Positions 1 through 6,514 of a stretch of 10,396 nucleotides of DNA are shown here, piece after piece. The notes beneath the pieces were generated by a model, which was not told the DNA's origin, did no database searches, and saw only the letters and a list, made by a program, of their open reading frames with translations. Source of the DNA: JAFHCF01 sp048497495. Its GTDB lineage: Bacteria > Pseudomonadota > Alphaproteobacteria > Rhizobiales > Ancalomicrobiaceae. Every line of letters starts with the position of its first letter. The first letter of the stretch is position 1. The stretch covers positions 1-10,396 of the forward strand of contig JAFHCF010000156.1 in assembly GCA_048497495.1 (NCBI GenBank). The letters are read 5' to 3'. Made by a program: the position numbers and the translations under genes.

Positions 1-21
1 ATCCATGGCTGAGGCGGCGCC

Positions 22-37
22 GAGGGCGGCGGCCCTC
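22..37 (-). terminator. GC-rich hairpin overlapping the lipoprotein stop codon
   Basis: A perfect 6-bp stem (GAGGGC / GCCCTC) with a 4-base loop begins inside the TGA stop of the lipoprotein gene. Its position suits transcription termination or 3'-end protection. No T-run follows on the minus strand, so it is not a textbook intrinsic terminator. Bases 1-21 are too short to show another gene. Confidence 0.35.
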
Positions 38-638
38 ACTTCGCGGCGCAGGCCGGCGAGGCTTCCGTGAGCTTCTCGCGACCGAGTTCGGCGACGAGGT
101 CGATATCCTCGATCAGCGGGATGTAGCCGTCGCTGTCGGCGGTCTTGAGATACGTCGACACCCGCACCTGTTCGGGCAGGGCCGCGTCGCCGACGCGGCA
201 GCCGTCGACGCCGACCGAGAAGGCGCCCTTGAACGCCCCCGGCTCCTTCTCCGCCCGCGCCAGCGCCTCGCGCCGCAACTCCAGGAGGCGCGGCATGTCC
301 GAAGGTGGGATGCGATAGGCGTGCAGCACCGAGCCGACCGCCGGCCGCGCCCGGGCGAGCCCGGTCTCCGACGCCAGCGACACCTCCTCCAGCACGATCT
401 CGATCTCGCGACGATCGCCGCCCGCCTTGCGCTCCTGGAAGATCTTCATCTTGGCGCCGCCGGGGCGCGGCGCGTAGAGCGCCGGCGCGACGATCGCCGC
501 CCGCAGCGCCGCCGGATCGGTGGTCATCGGATCGAACGACCGGAGCGCCAGCATGGTCTTCACCGGCACGTGGGAACACCCGGCGAGAGCGCCGACGGCG
601 AGGATCGCGAGGATCGCGAGGAGAGGCATGGGCTTCAT
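36..638 (-). CDS. Putative outer-membrane or periplasmic lipoprotein, unknown function
   Basis: Codes a 200-residue protein with a lipoprotein signal peptide: KP near the N-terminus, a hydrophobic stretch at about residues 5-17 and a lipobox L18-A19-G20-C21, so Cys21 should be lipidated. The mature part is mixed alpha/beta in composition, with no transmembrane helix and no catalytic motif I recognise. A longer reading frame exists upstream, but this ATG is chosen because the signal peptide follows it at once and a GTGGAG lies 10 bases before it. ATG at 629 (MPLL) is the alternative. The gene diverges from the DUF2975 gene across an 80-base AT-rich gap. The signal peptide is coded partly by a 9-bp tandem repeat (601-618). 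Lipoprotein status is well supported; the role is unknown. Confidence 0.8.
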   Translation of the reverse strand: MKPMPLLAILAILAVGALAGCSHVPVKTMLALRSFDPMTTDPAALRAAIVAPALYAPRPGGAKMKIFQERKAGGDRREIEIVLEEVSLASETGLARARPAVGSVLHAYRIPPSDMPRLLELRREALARAEKEPGAFKGAFSVGVDGCRVGDAALPEQVRVSTYLKTADSDGYIPLIEDIDLVAELGREKLTEASPACAAK

Positions 639-656
639 CGGACTTAAACTCCACTG

Positions 657-697
657 TTGACTTTTTATTGTTTTACGATAATTTTTTATCTCGTCAA
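657..697. promoter_or_regulatory. AT-rich divergent promoter region with a GATAA-N4-TTATC dyad
   Basis: This gap stands out as AT-rich in a GC-rich window and separates two divergent genes. On the minus strand TTGACG (697-692) and TAAAAC (675-670), 16 bases apart, are a plausible promoter for the lipoprotein gene. On the plus strand GATAAT (677-682) is a possible -10 element for the DUF2975 gene; its best -35 match is off-spaced. The dyad GATAA (677-681) / TTATC (686-690) overlaps both and could be an operator. Confidence 0.4.
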
Positions 698-718
698 TCG
701 AAAACTCAGGAACTCGTG

Positions 719-1291
719 ATGACCCTCGTCCACTCTCCTGCCGACACACCCCCCTCCGTCGCCGCGTTGCGCCGGCGCATCGGCACGCTGTGCCAGATCC
801 TGCGTGCCGCCGCGCCGCTCTATGCGATCTGGGTCTTGATCCTCCTGGCGATCCACTGGTCGGACAGCGCCGCCGTGGCGCGCGCCTGGAGCCATTTGCT
901 GAACGTCCCCCTCCCCGAGGTGCCGGCCTTCCAGCGCGTCGCCGGCTTCCTCATCCAGATGGTGTCGTGGAGCCTTCTGGTCGGCGCCTGCGTCAATCTG
1001 TGGATGCTGTTCTCCGGCTTCCTCGTCGGCCGCGTCTTCACCGTCGACGCCGCGCTGACCCTGCGCCGCCTCGCCCTCTTCGGTCTGGCGGCGGAAGCCT
1101 TCGACATGGCCTCGCGGCCGATCCTGTCCATTCTGGTGACCATCCACCTGCCGGCCGGTGCCCGCCACATCGGCGTCTTCTTCCAGCCCAACGACCTGTT
1201 GAACCTGATGTTCCTCGGCGGCCTGCTGGCCCTGGCGCACGTCTTCAAGACCGCCGCCGAGATCGCCGAAGACCACGCCGCCATCGTGTGA
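719..1291 (+). CDS. DUF2975 family membrane protein
   Basis: Codes a 190-residue integral membrane protein with about four hydrophobic segments (near residues 30-46, 75-102, 115-142 and 160-177). The fit to DUF2975 rests on length, topology, the motif around G104-R-V-F-T-V-D and a C-terminal helix (ALAHVFKTAAEIAEDHAAIV) typical of the family. CAGGA at 707-711, 7 bases before the ATG, is a good ribosome binding site and decides this start over a much longer frame that would run antisense through the lipoprotein gene. Eight bases separate its stop from the HTH gene. DUF2975 proteins are commonly coded next to a small YozG-like regulator, as here. The molecular role of the family is not established; a membrane partner or sensor for the regulator is an inference. 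Confidence 0.8.
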   Translation: MTLVHSPADTPPSVAALRRRIGTLCQILRAAAPLYAIWVLILLAIHWSDSAAVARAWSHLLNVPLPEVPAFQRVAGFLIQMVSWSLLVGACVNLWMLFSGFLVGRVFTVDAALTLRRLALFGLAAEAFDMASRPILSILVTIHLPAGARHIGVFFQPNDLLNLMFLGGLLALAHVFKTAAEIAEDHAAIV

Positions 1292-1299
1292 GGGCCCCC

Positions 1300-1521
1300 A
1301 TGCCGATCGTCGTCAACCTCGACGTCATGCTCGCTCGCCGCAAGATGCGCTCGCGCGAACTCGCCGAGCGCATCGCCCTGACCGAGCAGAACGTTTCGCT
1401 GCTGAAATCCGGCAAGGTGAAGGGGATCCGCTTCGACACCCTCGAGGCGATCTGCCGCGTTCTCGACTGCCAACCCGGAGATCTTCTGGAATTCCGCGAG
1501 GATGAGCCTGGAACCAACTGA
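1300..1521 (+). CDS. Small HTH (Cro/C1, YozG-type) transcriptional regulator
   Basis: Codes a 73-residue protein that is essentially one helix-turn-helix domain. The likely helices are at residues 7-14, 18-25 (RELAERIA), 29-37 (recognition helix, EQNVSLLKS), 46-55 and 59-64. The RFDTLEAICRVLDCQPGDLL stretch is typical of YozG-like Xre/Cro regulators. TGAGGG at 1289-1294 gives a Shine-Dalgarno sequence that overlaps the stop of the DUF2975 gene, so translation of the two is probably coupled. The protein has no sensor domain, so its activity may depend on dimerisation or on the membrane partner (inference). Autoregulation through the dyads at 677-690 or 1525-1539 is possible but unproven. Confidence 0.88.
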   Translation: MPIVVNLDVMLARRKMRSRELAERIALTEQNVSLLKSGKVKGIRFDTLEAICRVLDCQPGDLLEFREDEPGTN

Positions 1522-1524
1522 AAT

Positions 1525-1539
1525 TCTCGAATTTCGAGA
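1525..1539. repeat. Perfect dyad TCTCGA-ATT-TCGAGA
   Basis: A 6-bp inverted repeat with a 3-base centre lies 3 bases after the HTH stop and 118 bases before sixA. It is too short and lacks a T-run for a confident terminator. A protein-binding site is equally possible. Confidence 0.4.
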
Positions 1540-1562
1540 TTAATCCGGCCACGGCGTCATGA

Positions 1563-1580
1563 CTGTCATACGCATGTCAT
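1563..1580 (+). promoter_or_regulatory. Candidate Pho box (PhoB site) upstream of sixA
   Basis: CTGTCAT-ACGC-ATGTCAT is a direct repeat with 11-base periodicity. The PhoB consensus is two CTGTCA(T/C) half-sites separated by four bases, and I count 14 of 18 positions matching; the usual A/T-rich linker is absent. A third GTCAT at 1556-1560 is off phase. A weak extended -10 (TG-C-TATCGG, 1600-1608) follows. The site lies 62 bases before the sixA start. Confidence 0.45.
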
Positions 1581-1642
1581 GGTATCGTGCAGTCGAGCAT
1601 GCTATCGGCTCGGGACGAGTTCAGATCCGCGAGACGCCGCCG

Positions 1643-2191
1643 ATGCCCCGCCTGCTGTTGTTGCGTCACGCGAAATCGTCCTGGGACGACACGTCCACCG
1701 ACGATTTCGACAGGCCTTTGAATGCGCGCGGCCGCGCCGCGGCCCCGGTGATGGGATCCCACATCGCCGCCCTCGGGCTGACGCCCGACAGGATCCTCTG
1801 CTCCGCCGCGAGGCGCACCCGCGAGACGCTGGCCGCGATCCTGCCCTACCTCGACGACGACATCGACGTCCGCGTCACCCGCGACCTCTATTTCGCCGGC
1901 GAGGACCGCATGATCGATCAGATCCGCGCCCATGGCGGCAATGCCGCGACCCTTCTGGTGATCGCCCACGCTCCCGGCCTCCAGGAGACCGCCCTCGCCC
2001 TCACCGGCTCGGGCAACCCGAAGATCGTCGAGAAGCTCGCCGGGAAGTTTCCCACCGCCGGTCTGGCGGTGATCGACTTCCCCACCGGCAAATGGGTCGA
2101 CGTCGAGCCGCGCAGCGGCAAGCTCGTCGCCTTCCTCAAGCCGCGCGGCCGCCAGTTGATGGAAATTCCGGTCGAGACCGACGAAGACTGA
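1643..2191 (+). CDS. sixA: Histidine phosphatase family protein, SixA type
   Basis: Codes a 182-residue cytoplasmic protein of the histidine phosphatase (phosphoglycerate mutase-like) superfamily. The catalytic RHG-type motif is R8-H9-A10-K11 within LLRHAKSSW, where His9 would carry the phosphoryl group. Arginines in CSAARRTRET (residues 53-62) and the second histidine H109 in IAHAPGLQE complete the pocket. SixA proteins remove phosphate from the phosphohistidine of HPt or phosphotransfer proteins; that substrate is known for E. coli SixA and only inferred here. The start is set at MPRLLLLRHA because the family begins there; upstream in-frame starts would add a tail coded by the promoter region. 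The ribosome binding site is weak (GAGA at 1631-1634). A 118-base gap with a TTCGA-N5-TCGAA dyad (2210-2224) separates it from ycjX. Another small-phosphomonoester substrate is possible. Confidence 0.85.
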   Translation: MPRLLLLRHAKSSWDDTSTDDFDRPLNARGRAAAPVMGSHIAALGLTPDRILCSAARRTRETLAAILPYLDDDIDVRVTRDLYFAGEDRMIDQIRAHGGNAATLLVIAHAPGLQETALALTGSGNPKIVEKLAGKFPTAGLAVIDFPTGKWVDVEPRSGKLVAFLKPRGRQLMEIPVETDED

Positions 2192-2309
2192 TCGCCGCGC
2201 TCCTGGCTCTTCGACCGGTTCGAAACGCCATCGGCGAAGCCCGCCCTTGGCGAGTCGGCTCGGCGATGCCTACATGGGGGGTGACCCGCCGCCCGAGGCC
2301 CCCTCCCCG

Positions 2310-3896
2310 ATGTCCATTCTCGCGCCCCCGACGCTCGGCTTTCTAGATCAGGCCCGCACCGCCCTCGCCAACGCCGGCGACTTCGCCATGAGCCTGGCGA
2401 CCCCGACGCTGCGCCTCGGCGTCACCGGCCTCAGCCGCGCCGGCAAGACGGTGTTCATCACCGCCCTCGTCCACAATCTTCTGCACGGCGGCCGCCTGCC
2501 GCTGTTCCGCGCCGCCTCGCAAGGCCGGCTGATCGGCGCCGCCCTCGAACCCCAGCCCGACGACGCGGTGCCGCGCTTCGACTACGAGGCTCATGTGCGG
2601 ACCTTGGTCGAGGAGCGGCTGTGGCCCTCCTCCACCCGCCGGGTGTCGGAGCTGCGCATCACCCTCGAATTCGAATCGACCTCGTACTTCGCCCGCGCCT
2701 TCGGTCGCGGCCGCCTCCATCTCGACATCGTCGACTATCCCGGCGAGTGGCTGCTCGACCTGCCGCTGCTCTCCAAGAGCTACGCCGAATGGTCGGCCGA
2801 GACCCTCACCCGCGCCGGCCACGGCACCCACCCGGAACTCACCCGCGCCTGGCTCGCCGCCACCGCCGCCACCGATCCGGCCGGCCCCGAGGACGAGGCG
2901 ACCGCCCGCCGCCTCGCCGTCCTCTTCACCGACTACCTCGTCGCCGCCCGCGCCGACGAGCACGCGCTCTCGGCGCTGCCCCCCGGCCGCTTCCTGATGC
3001 CCGGCGATCTCGAGGGCTCGCCGGCGCTGACCTTCGCGCCCCTCTCCCCCGGCGGCGCGGGCGTTGCGAGGTCGCTCGCCGCGATGATGGAGCGCCGCTA
3101 CGAGTCCTATAAGGACATCGTGGTGCGCCCCTTCTTCCGCGACCACTTCGCCCGCCTCGATCGCCAGATCGTCCTGGTCGACGCCCTCCAGGCGCTCAAC
3201 GCCGGACCGCACGCCGTCGCCGATCTCGCCGCCGCGCTCGCCGACATCCTCGCCTGCTTCCGTCCGGGTCGGACCTCCTGGCTCGCCTCGATCCTGACCC
3301 GGCGCATCGACCGCATCGTCTTCGCCGCCACCAAGGCCGACCACCTCCACCGCACCTCCCACGACCGGCTGGAGCGGATCCTGCGCCGCCTCGTCGGCGA
3401 CGCCATGGCGCGCGCCACCTTCGCCGGCGCGGAGGTCGACGTGGTGGCGCTGGCCGCCGTCCGCGCCACCCGCGAGGCGATGGTGGAGAGCGACGGCGAG
3501 AGGCTCCCCGCCATTCTCGGCACCCCCCTGCCCGGCGAGACGCTGGGCGGCGAAGCGCTCGATCCGAACGCCGAATTCGCGTTGTTTCCCGGGGACTTGC
3601 CGAATGATCCGGACCAACTCTTCCCAGTCCCGGAATCGGCGGATGAAGTGGCTGAATCGTCACATGAAGCGGAAGCGAAATCCGATTCCCGATCAGGCGC
3701 TTCACGCCGCTCGGCGGAGTCTCGCGTCGAACCTTCGCGATCGGAATCGAAATCTGAACATGAAGCACCGTCGGTCGAGTTCGTCCGCTTCCGTCCGCCC
3801 CGGCTGGAGCGCACGGCAGAGGGCTTCACCCTGTCGCTGCCCCACATCCGTCTCGACCGCACGCTCGAATTCCTGCTCGGAGACCGGCTGACATGA
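2310..3896 (+). CDS. ycjX: YcjX family P-loop NTPase
   Basis: Codes a 528-residue protein with a Walker A motif GLSRAGKT (residues 40-47), an N-terminal core (LRLGVTGLSRAGKTVFITAL) characteristic of YcjX, DYPGEW (142-147) in the Walker B/G3 position and TKAD (341-344) as a G4-like motif. In E. coli ycjX lies beside the psp genes and is linked to envelope stress and heat shock; the biochemical role is unclear. ATG 2310 is preceded by GAGG (2295-2298, spacing 11); TTG 2247 and ATG 2274 are upstream alternatives without better signals. The protein is longer than the usual ~470-490 residues because of a serine/glutamate-rich insert (residues 440-489, bases 3627-3776) just before the conserved C-terminal FVRFRPPRLERTAEG block. 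Its stop overlaps the start of the next gene by 4 bases, implying coupled translation. Confidence 0.93.
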   Translation: MSILAPPTLGFLDQARTALANAGDFAMSLATPTLRLGVTGLSRAGKTVFITALVHNLLHGGRLPLFRAASQGRLIGAALEPQPDDAVPRFDYEAHVRTLVEERLWPSSTRRVSELRITLEFESTSYFARAFGRGRLHLDIVDYPGEWLLDLPLLSKSYAEWSAETLTRAGHGTHPELTRAWLAATAATDPAGPEDEATARRLAVLFTDYLVAARADEHALSALPPGRFLMPGDLEGSPALTFAPLSPGGAGVARSLAAMMERRYESYKDIVVRPFFRDHFARLDRQIVLVDALQALNAGPHAVADLAAALADILACFRPGRTSWLASILTRRIDRIVFAATKADHLHRTSHDRLERILRRLVGDAMARATFAGAEVDVVALAAVRATREAMVESDGERLPAILGTPLPGETLGGEALDPNAEFALFPGDLPNDPDQLFPVPESADEVAESSHEAEAKSDSRSGASRRSAESRVEPSRSESKSEHEAPSVEFVRFRPPRLERTAEGFTLSLPHIRLDRTLEFLLGDRLT

Positions 3897-4924
3897 CCGA
3901 CGCCCCTCGCCGGCCCCGTGCCTTCCGCATCGACGGTCCCGACGTCCATGTCGCCGGCGCCGAGACCCACGCCCCCTTCGGCACCCGCACCGTGGTGACT
4001 CCGAGCGACGAGCCGATCGAGATCGCGCCGGTCGAGATCGCCCCGCCGCGTCGCGGCTTCGCCTGGCGCTCGATGTTCCTCGCCGCCGTCGGTGGTCTCG
4101 TCTCGCTCGCCCTCGCCCTCGCCGTCGATCGACTGATCTCCGATCTGTGGGTCCGCTCCGAATGGCTCGGCTGGGCCGGCCTCGGGCTTCTCGCCCTCGC
4201 CCTCCTCGCCTTCCTCGCCATGCTCGGGCGCGAGATCGCCGGCATGCGCCGGCTGGCCAAGGTCGAACACTTGCGCACGAAGGTCGGCGCGGCGGTCGCC
4301 GCCGACGATCGCGCCGCCGCTCCCGCCCTCGTCGACGACCTCGATCGCCTCGCCGCCGCCCGTCCCGAGAACGCCCGCGCCCGCGCGGCGCTGGCCGGCC
4401 ACCGCGTCGAGGTGATCGAGGGCCGCGACCTGCTCTTTCTCGCCGAGCGCGAATTGATGGGTCCGCTCGACGCCACCGCCCGCACCCTGATCCTCGAGGC
4501 CGCCAAGCGGGTCTCGGTGGTCACCGCCATCAGCCCCCGGGCGATCGTCGACATCGCCTATGTCGCCTGGGAGAATCTGCGCCTCACCCGGGCGCTCGCC
4601 GACCTCTACGGCGGCCGCCCCGGCACCATCGGCTTCATGCGCCTGCTCGGCCGGGTCTTGACCCATCTCGGCATCACCGGCGGCATGGCGCTCGGCGACA
4701 CGCTGGTCCAGCAACTGGTCGGCCAGGGGCTCGCCGCCCGTCTCTCCGCACGCCTCGGCGAGGGTGTCGTCAACGGCCTCCTGACCGCCCGCCTCGGCCT
4801 CGCCGCGCTGGAGATCGTCCGGCCGATGCCCTGGGTGGCGCTGACGCGCCCCTCGCTCGGCGAAATGATGGGCGAACTCACCCGGCTGACCGCGACGCCC
4901 GCCGGTGGCGACCCCCGCAAGTGA
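3893..4924 (+). CDS. YcjF/TIGR01620 family membrane protein (DUF697)
   Basis: Codes a 343-residue inner-membrane protein. Residues 1-57 are a proline-rich cytoplasmic tail, two transmembrane helices lie at about 60-82 and 90-112, and a charged Ala/Arg-rich segment (about 115-175) leads into a C-terminal DUF697-type domain with small hydrophobic helices (about 200-330). The ATG overlaps the ycjX stop (ATGA), which with the gene order identifies it as the usual YcjX partner. YcjF-like proteins are membrane proteins of unknown biochemical function tied to YcjX and envelope stress; a membrane anchor for the YcjX NTPase is a reasonable inference. Codon use is uniform and strongly GC-rich, and the gene appears intact. 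A GC-rich hairpin follows 9 bases after the stop. Confidence 0.9.
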   Translation: MTDAPRRPRAFRIDGPDVHVAGAETHAPFGTRTVVTPSDEPIEIAPVEIAPPRRGFAWRSMFLAAVGGLVSLALALAVDRLISDLWVRSEWLGWAGLGLLALALLAFLAMLGREIAGMRRLAKVEHLRTKVGAAVAADDRAAAPALVDDLDRLAAARPENARARAALAGHRVEVIEGRDLLFLAERELMGPLDATARTLILEAAKRVSVVTAISPRAIVDIAYVAWENLRLTRALADLYGGRPGTIGFMRLLGRVLTHLGITGGMALGDTLVQQLVGQGLAARLSARLGEGVVNGLLTARLGLAALEIVRPMPWVALTRPSLGEMMGELTRLTATPAGGDPRK

Positions 4925-4933
4925 GGCAGAGCA

Positions 4934-4951
4934 GCCCGCCGGCGGGTGGGC
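4934..4951 (+). terminator. GC hairpin after the ycjX-ycjF unit
   Basis: GCCCGCC (4934-4940) can pair with GGTGGGC (4945-4951), including one G-U pair, around a 4-base loop. The perfect palindrome CCCGCCGGCGGG (4935-4946) offers an alternative fold. No T-run follows. The position, 10 bases after the stop and just before the usp promoter, favours a termination role. Confidence 0.35.
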
Positions 4952-4960
4952 GCCACTTGC

Positions 4961-4974
4961 TTGACCTGTCTCAA
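4961..4974 (+). promoter_or_regulatory. FNR/FixK-type box upstream of the universal stress gene
   Basis: TTGAC-CTGT-CTCAA has both conserved half-sites (TTGA-N6-TCAA) of the FNR/FixK/DNR family; the consensus is TTGAT-N4-ATCAA. Its centre is at 4967.5. A weak -10 candidate (CTAGAG, 4995-5000) would put transcription start near 5007, about 40 bases from the centre, which fits class II activation. Oxygen-dependent induction of usp is inferred. Confidence 0.6.
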
Positions 4975-5081
4975 TGCGCGACCTTGGGCACGGCCTAGAG
5001 TCGACACAGAAATTTCACGATGACCCGGCGGCTCGGATCCGAGGAGCCGCTCGGAGGGCTCGGCGAGGAGGAGGACACGCG

Positions 5082-5507
5082 ATGTTCAAGAAGATCCTGG
5101 TACCGGTCGATCCCAACGAGCTCGAGTTCGCCAAGCCGGCGATCGCGGCGGCCGCCAACCTCGTCGCCCAGTCCGGCGGCGACGTCATGCTCATCGGCGT
5201 GCTGCCGGTGATGAACGGCTACGTCTCCGAGTATCTCCCCGCCGATTTCGAGGCCGGATTCGAGAAGGACACCGAGACCCGTATCCGCGCCCTCGGCATC
5301 GCCGGCGGCATCGATCCGGCCAAGCTGACGATCCGCCTGCGCACCGGCTCGGTCTACCACGAGGTGATCGACGAGGCGAAGGAGAGCGGCTGCGACGCCA
5401 TCGTCGTCACCTCCCACCGCCCGCAGATGTCGACCTATCTCCTCGGCTCCAACGCCGCCAAGATCGTCCGCCACGCGACCTGTTCGGTCTTGGTGCTGCG
5501 GAGCTGA
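5082..5507 (+). CDS. Universal stress protein, UspF-like
   Basis: Codes a 141-residue single-domain Usp. The family opening KKILVPVD is at residues 3-10. The C-terminal block SHRP (111-114), YLLGSNAAKIVRHATCSVLV (119-138) closely follows E. coli UspF (SHRPDITTYLLGSNAA...), not the UspA type. The glycine-rich nucleotide motif G-x2-G-x9-G(S) keeps only its distal GS (122-123), with His/Arg/Pro at the earlier positions, as in UspF. Usp proteins are cytoplasmic stress-survival factors; many bind ATP or AMP. AGGAGG repeats end at 5074, 7 bases before the ATG, a strong ribosome binding site. Monocistronic, with an FNR-type box 108 bases upstream; anaerobic induction is known for Anr-controlled usp genes in Pseudomonas aeruginosa. 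Confidence 0.92.
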   Translation: MFKKILVPVDPNELEFAKPAIAAAANLVAQSGGDVMLIGVLPVMNGYVSEYLPADFEAGFEKDTETRIRALGIAGGIDPAKLTIRLRTGSVYHEVIDEAKESGCDAIVVTSHRPQMSTYLLGSNAAKIVRHATCSVLVLRS

Positions 5508-5523
5508 GGCGACACCGCCTTAA

Positions 5524-5550
5524 GGTGGATGGAGCGCCGCGAATTCCACC
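5524..5550. repeat. Inverted repeat after usp (GGTGGA / TCCACC)
   Basis: A 6-bp perfect stem with a 15-base loop begins 17 bases after the usp stop. It is the first of three dyads in the convergent gap 5508-5661 and may take part in 3'-end formation. Confidence 0.3.
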
Positions 5551-5569
5551 GATCGAGCCGAGAACATGC

Positions 5570-5601
5570 TCGGGCGAGACCGATATCGCGGCCTCGCCCG
5601 A
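5570..5601. terminator. Nine-bp hairpin in the usp/membrane-protein convergent gap
   Basis: TCGGGCGAG (5570-5578) pairs perfectly with CTCGCCCGA (5593-5601). The 14-base loop contains CGATATCG, which can form an inner stem. It lies between two convergent genes and could end transcription in both directions. There is no T-run on either strand. Confidence 0.4.
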
Positions 5602-5611
5602 TGTCGTGAAC

Positions 5612-5630
5612 GCGGACGCGGCGTGTCCGC
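5612..5630 (-). terminator. Hairpin downstream of the membrane-protein gene
   Basis: GCGGAC (5612-5617) pairs with GTCCGC (5625-5630) around a 7-base loop, 32 bases beyond the minus-strand stop at 5662. A U-tract is missing, so the terminator role is tentative. Confidence 0.3.
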
Positions 5631-5661
5631 CGCCGGGGCGATTGGCTTCGCTCTTCGCACC

Positions 5662-6507
5662 CTACCGCGCCGAGACGCGGCGCGGCGATCGCAGCCACGC
5701 CAGCCCACCGACCAGCGCGGCGAGGGCGAAGAGGCCGACATAGGCGAGCGGCACCGGCTTGCCGGCGAAGGCGTTCACCGCCACCGCCGCCGCCACGCCG
5801 AGCCCATAGACCAGCGCCAGGAGCCCGGCGTCGCCGACCAGTCGGCGATCGCGCGCCGCCGCGAGGAAGGTCGCGGCGAGCGTCGCCGGCATCACGGCGA
5901 GGAGCCGCGAGGAGAGCGGATCCCCGGCCCAGGCGAAGAGCGACGGCCAGGGCGCCGCCGGCACGACGAAGAGCGCCGTGGCGAAGACCGCCAGGACCGC
6001 CCCCGAGGCGGCGAGCAGGATCATCTCCGGCCTGTCGGGCGCGGTGCGAGCGACGCCCAGCCGGCCGACGAGCGGCGCCGCGCCGATCACCAGAAAGCCG
6101 GCGATGGCGAAGAACGCCCAGGTCACCGGCCGCGCCCAGTCGAAACGGTCGAGATGGCGCAGCACGATCACCACCACCAAGGGCGCCAGATAGACCTCGA
6201 CCGCCAGCGCGTGGAGGCCGACCCGAGCCGGCGACGGCCGCTCCAACACGGCGATGCCGAGCACCGCGAAGGCGATCGACGCCGCCGCCAGCAGGCGCCC
6301 GGCGAGCGGCGGCAGGATCCATGGGAAGGCAGAAGGCAAGCCGAGCCACCACATCGGCGCGCCGAGGATCGCCCCGACGGTGACGACGATCAGCACGAGG
6401 CGGGCGAACCCGCCGCCGACCTCGGCACGGCGCCAACGACGATGGGCGAGAAACCCCGCGACGATCATCAGCAGCGCCGCGAGCGTGAACCATCCGGCAT
6501 CCGTCAT
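5662..6507 (-). CDS. Polytopic membrane protein of unknown function, about nine helices
   Basis: Codes 281 residues with about nine hydrophobic segments (near 5-21, 33-55, 69-88, 98-117, 128-148, 161-183, 200-217, 226-247 and 252-272) and short basic loops such as HRRWRR (22-27) and RDRR (219-222). I do not recognise the family; no transporter signature or catalytic motif is visible. The ATG follows a G-rich ribosome binding site containing a run of nine G on the coding strand. The gene lies 52 bases downstream of the VWA gene on the same strand, so co-transcription is likely and a membrane role with the VWA protein is possible (inference). It converges with usp. Codon use matches its neighbours. 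Confidence 0.8.
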   Translation of the reverse strand: MTDAGWFTLAALLMIVAGFLAHRRWRRAEVGGGFARLVLIVVTVGAILGAPMWWLGLPSAFPWILPPLAGRLLAAASIAFAVLGIAVLERPSPARVGLHALAVEVYLAPLVVVIVLRHLDRFDWARPVTWAFFAIAGFLVIGAAPLVGRLGVARTAPDRPEMILLAASGAVLAVFATALFVVPAAPWPSLFAWAGDPLSSRLLAVMPATLAATFLAAARDRRLVGDAGLLALVYGLGVAAAVAVNAFAGKPVPLAYVGLFALAALVGGLAWLRSPRRVSAR

Positions 6508-6514
6508 CGGTCTT

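Noticed and set aside
657..682. Sigma70 promoter TTGACT ... GATAAT for the DUF2975 gene
   Set aside because: The spacing is only 14 bases, too short for a normal promoter; only the -10 part is kept as a possibility.
1559..1642. Longer N-terminus for the SixA-type protein
   Set aside because: It would code the Pho-box-like and promoter region, and the family begins at the MPRLLLLRHA methionine.
2247..2309. TTG or upstream ATG start for YcjX
   Set aside because: The added residues look like non-coding sequence, and ATG 2310 has a ribosome binding site nearby. ATG 2274 cannot be excluded fully.
2343..3617. 424-codon minus-strand frame rich in Gly, Glu and Ala
   Set aside because: Shadow of ycjX, whose Walker A and other motifs are on the plus strand.
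3107..4714. 535-codon minus-strand frame across ycjX and the ycjF-like gene
   Set aside because: Antisense to two recognised, translationally coupled genes; composition is biased and no motif is visible.
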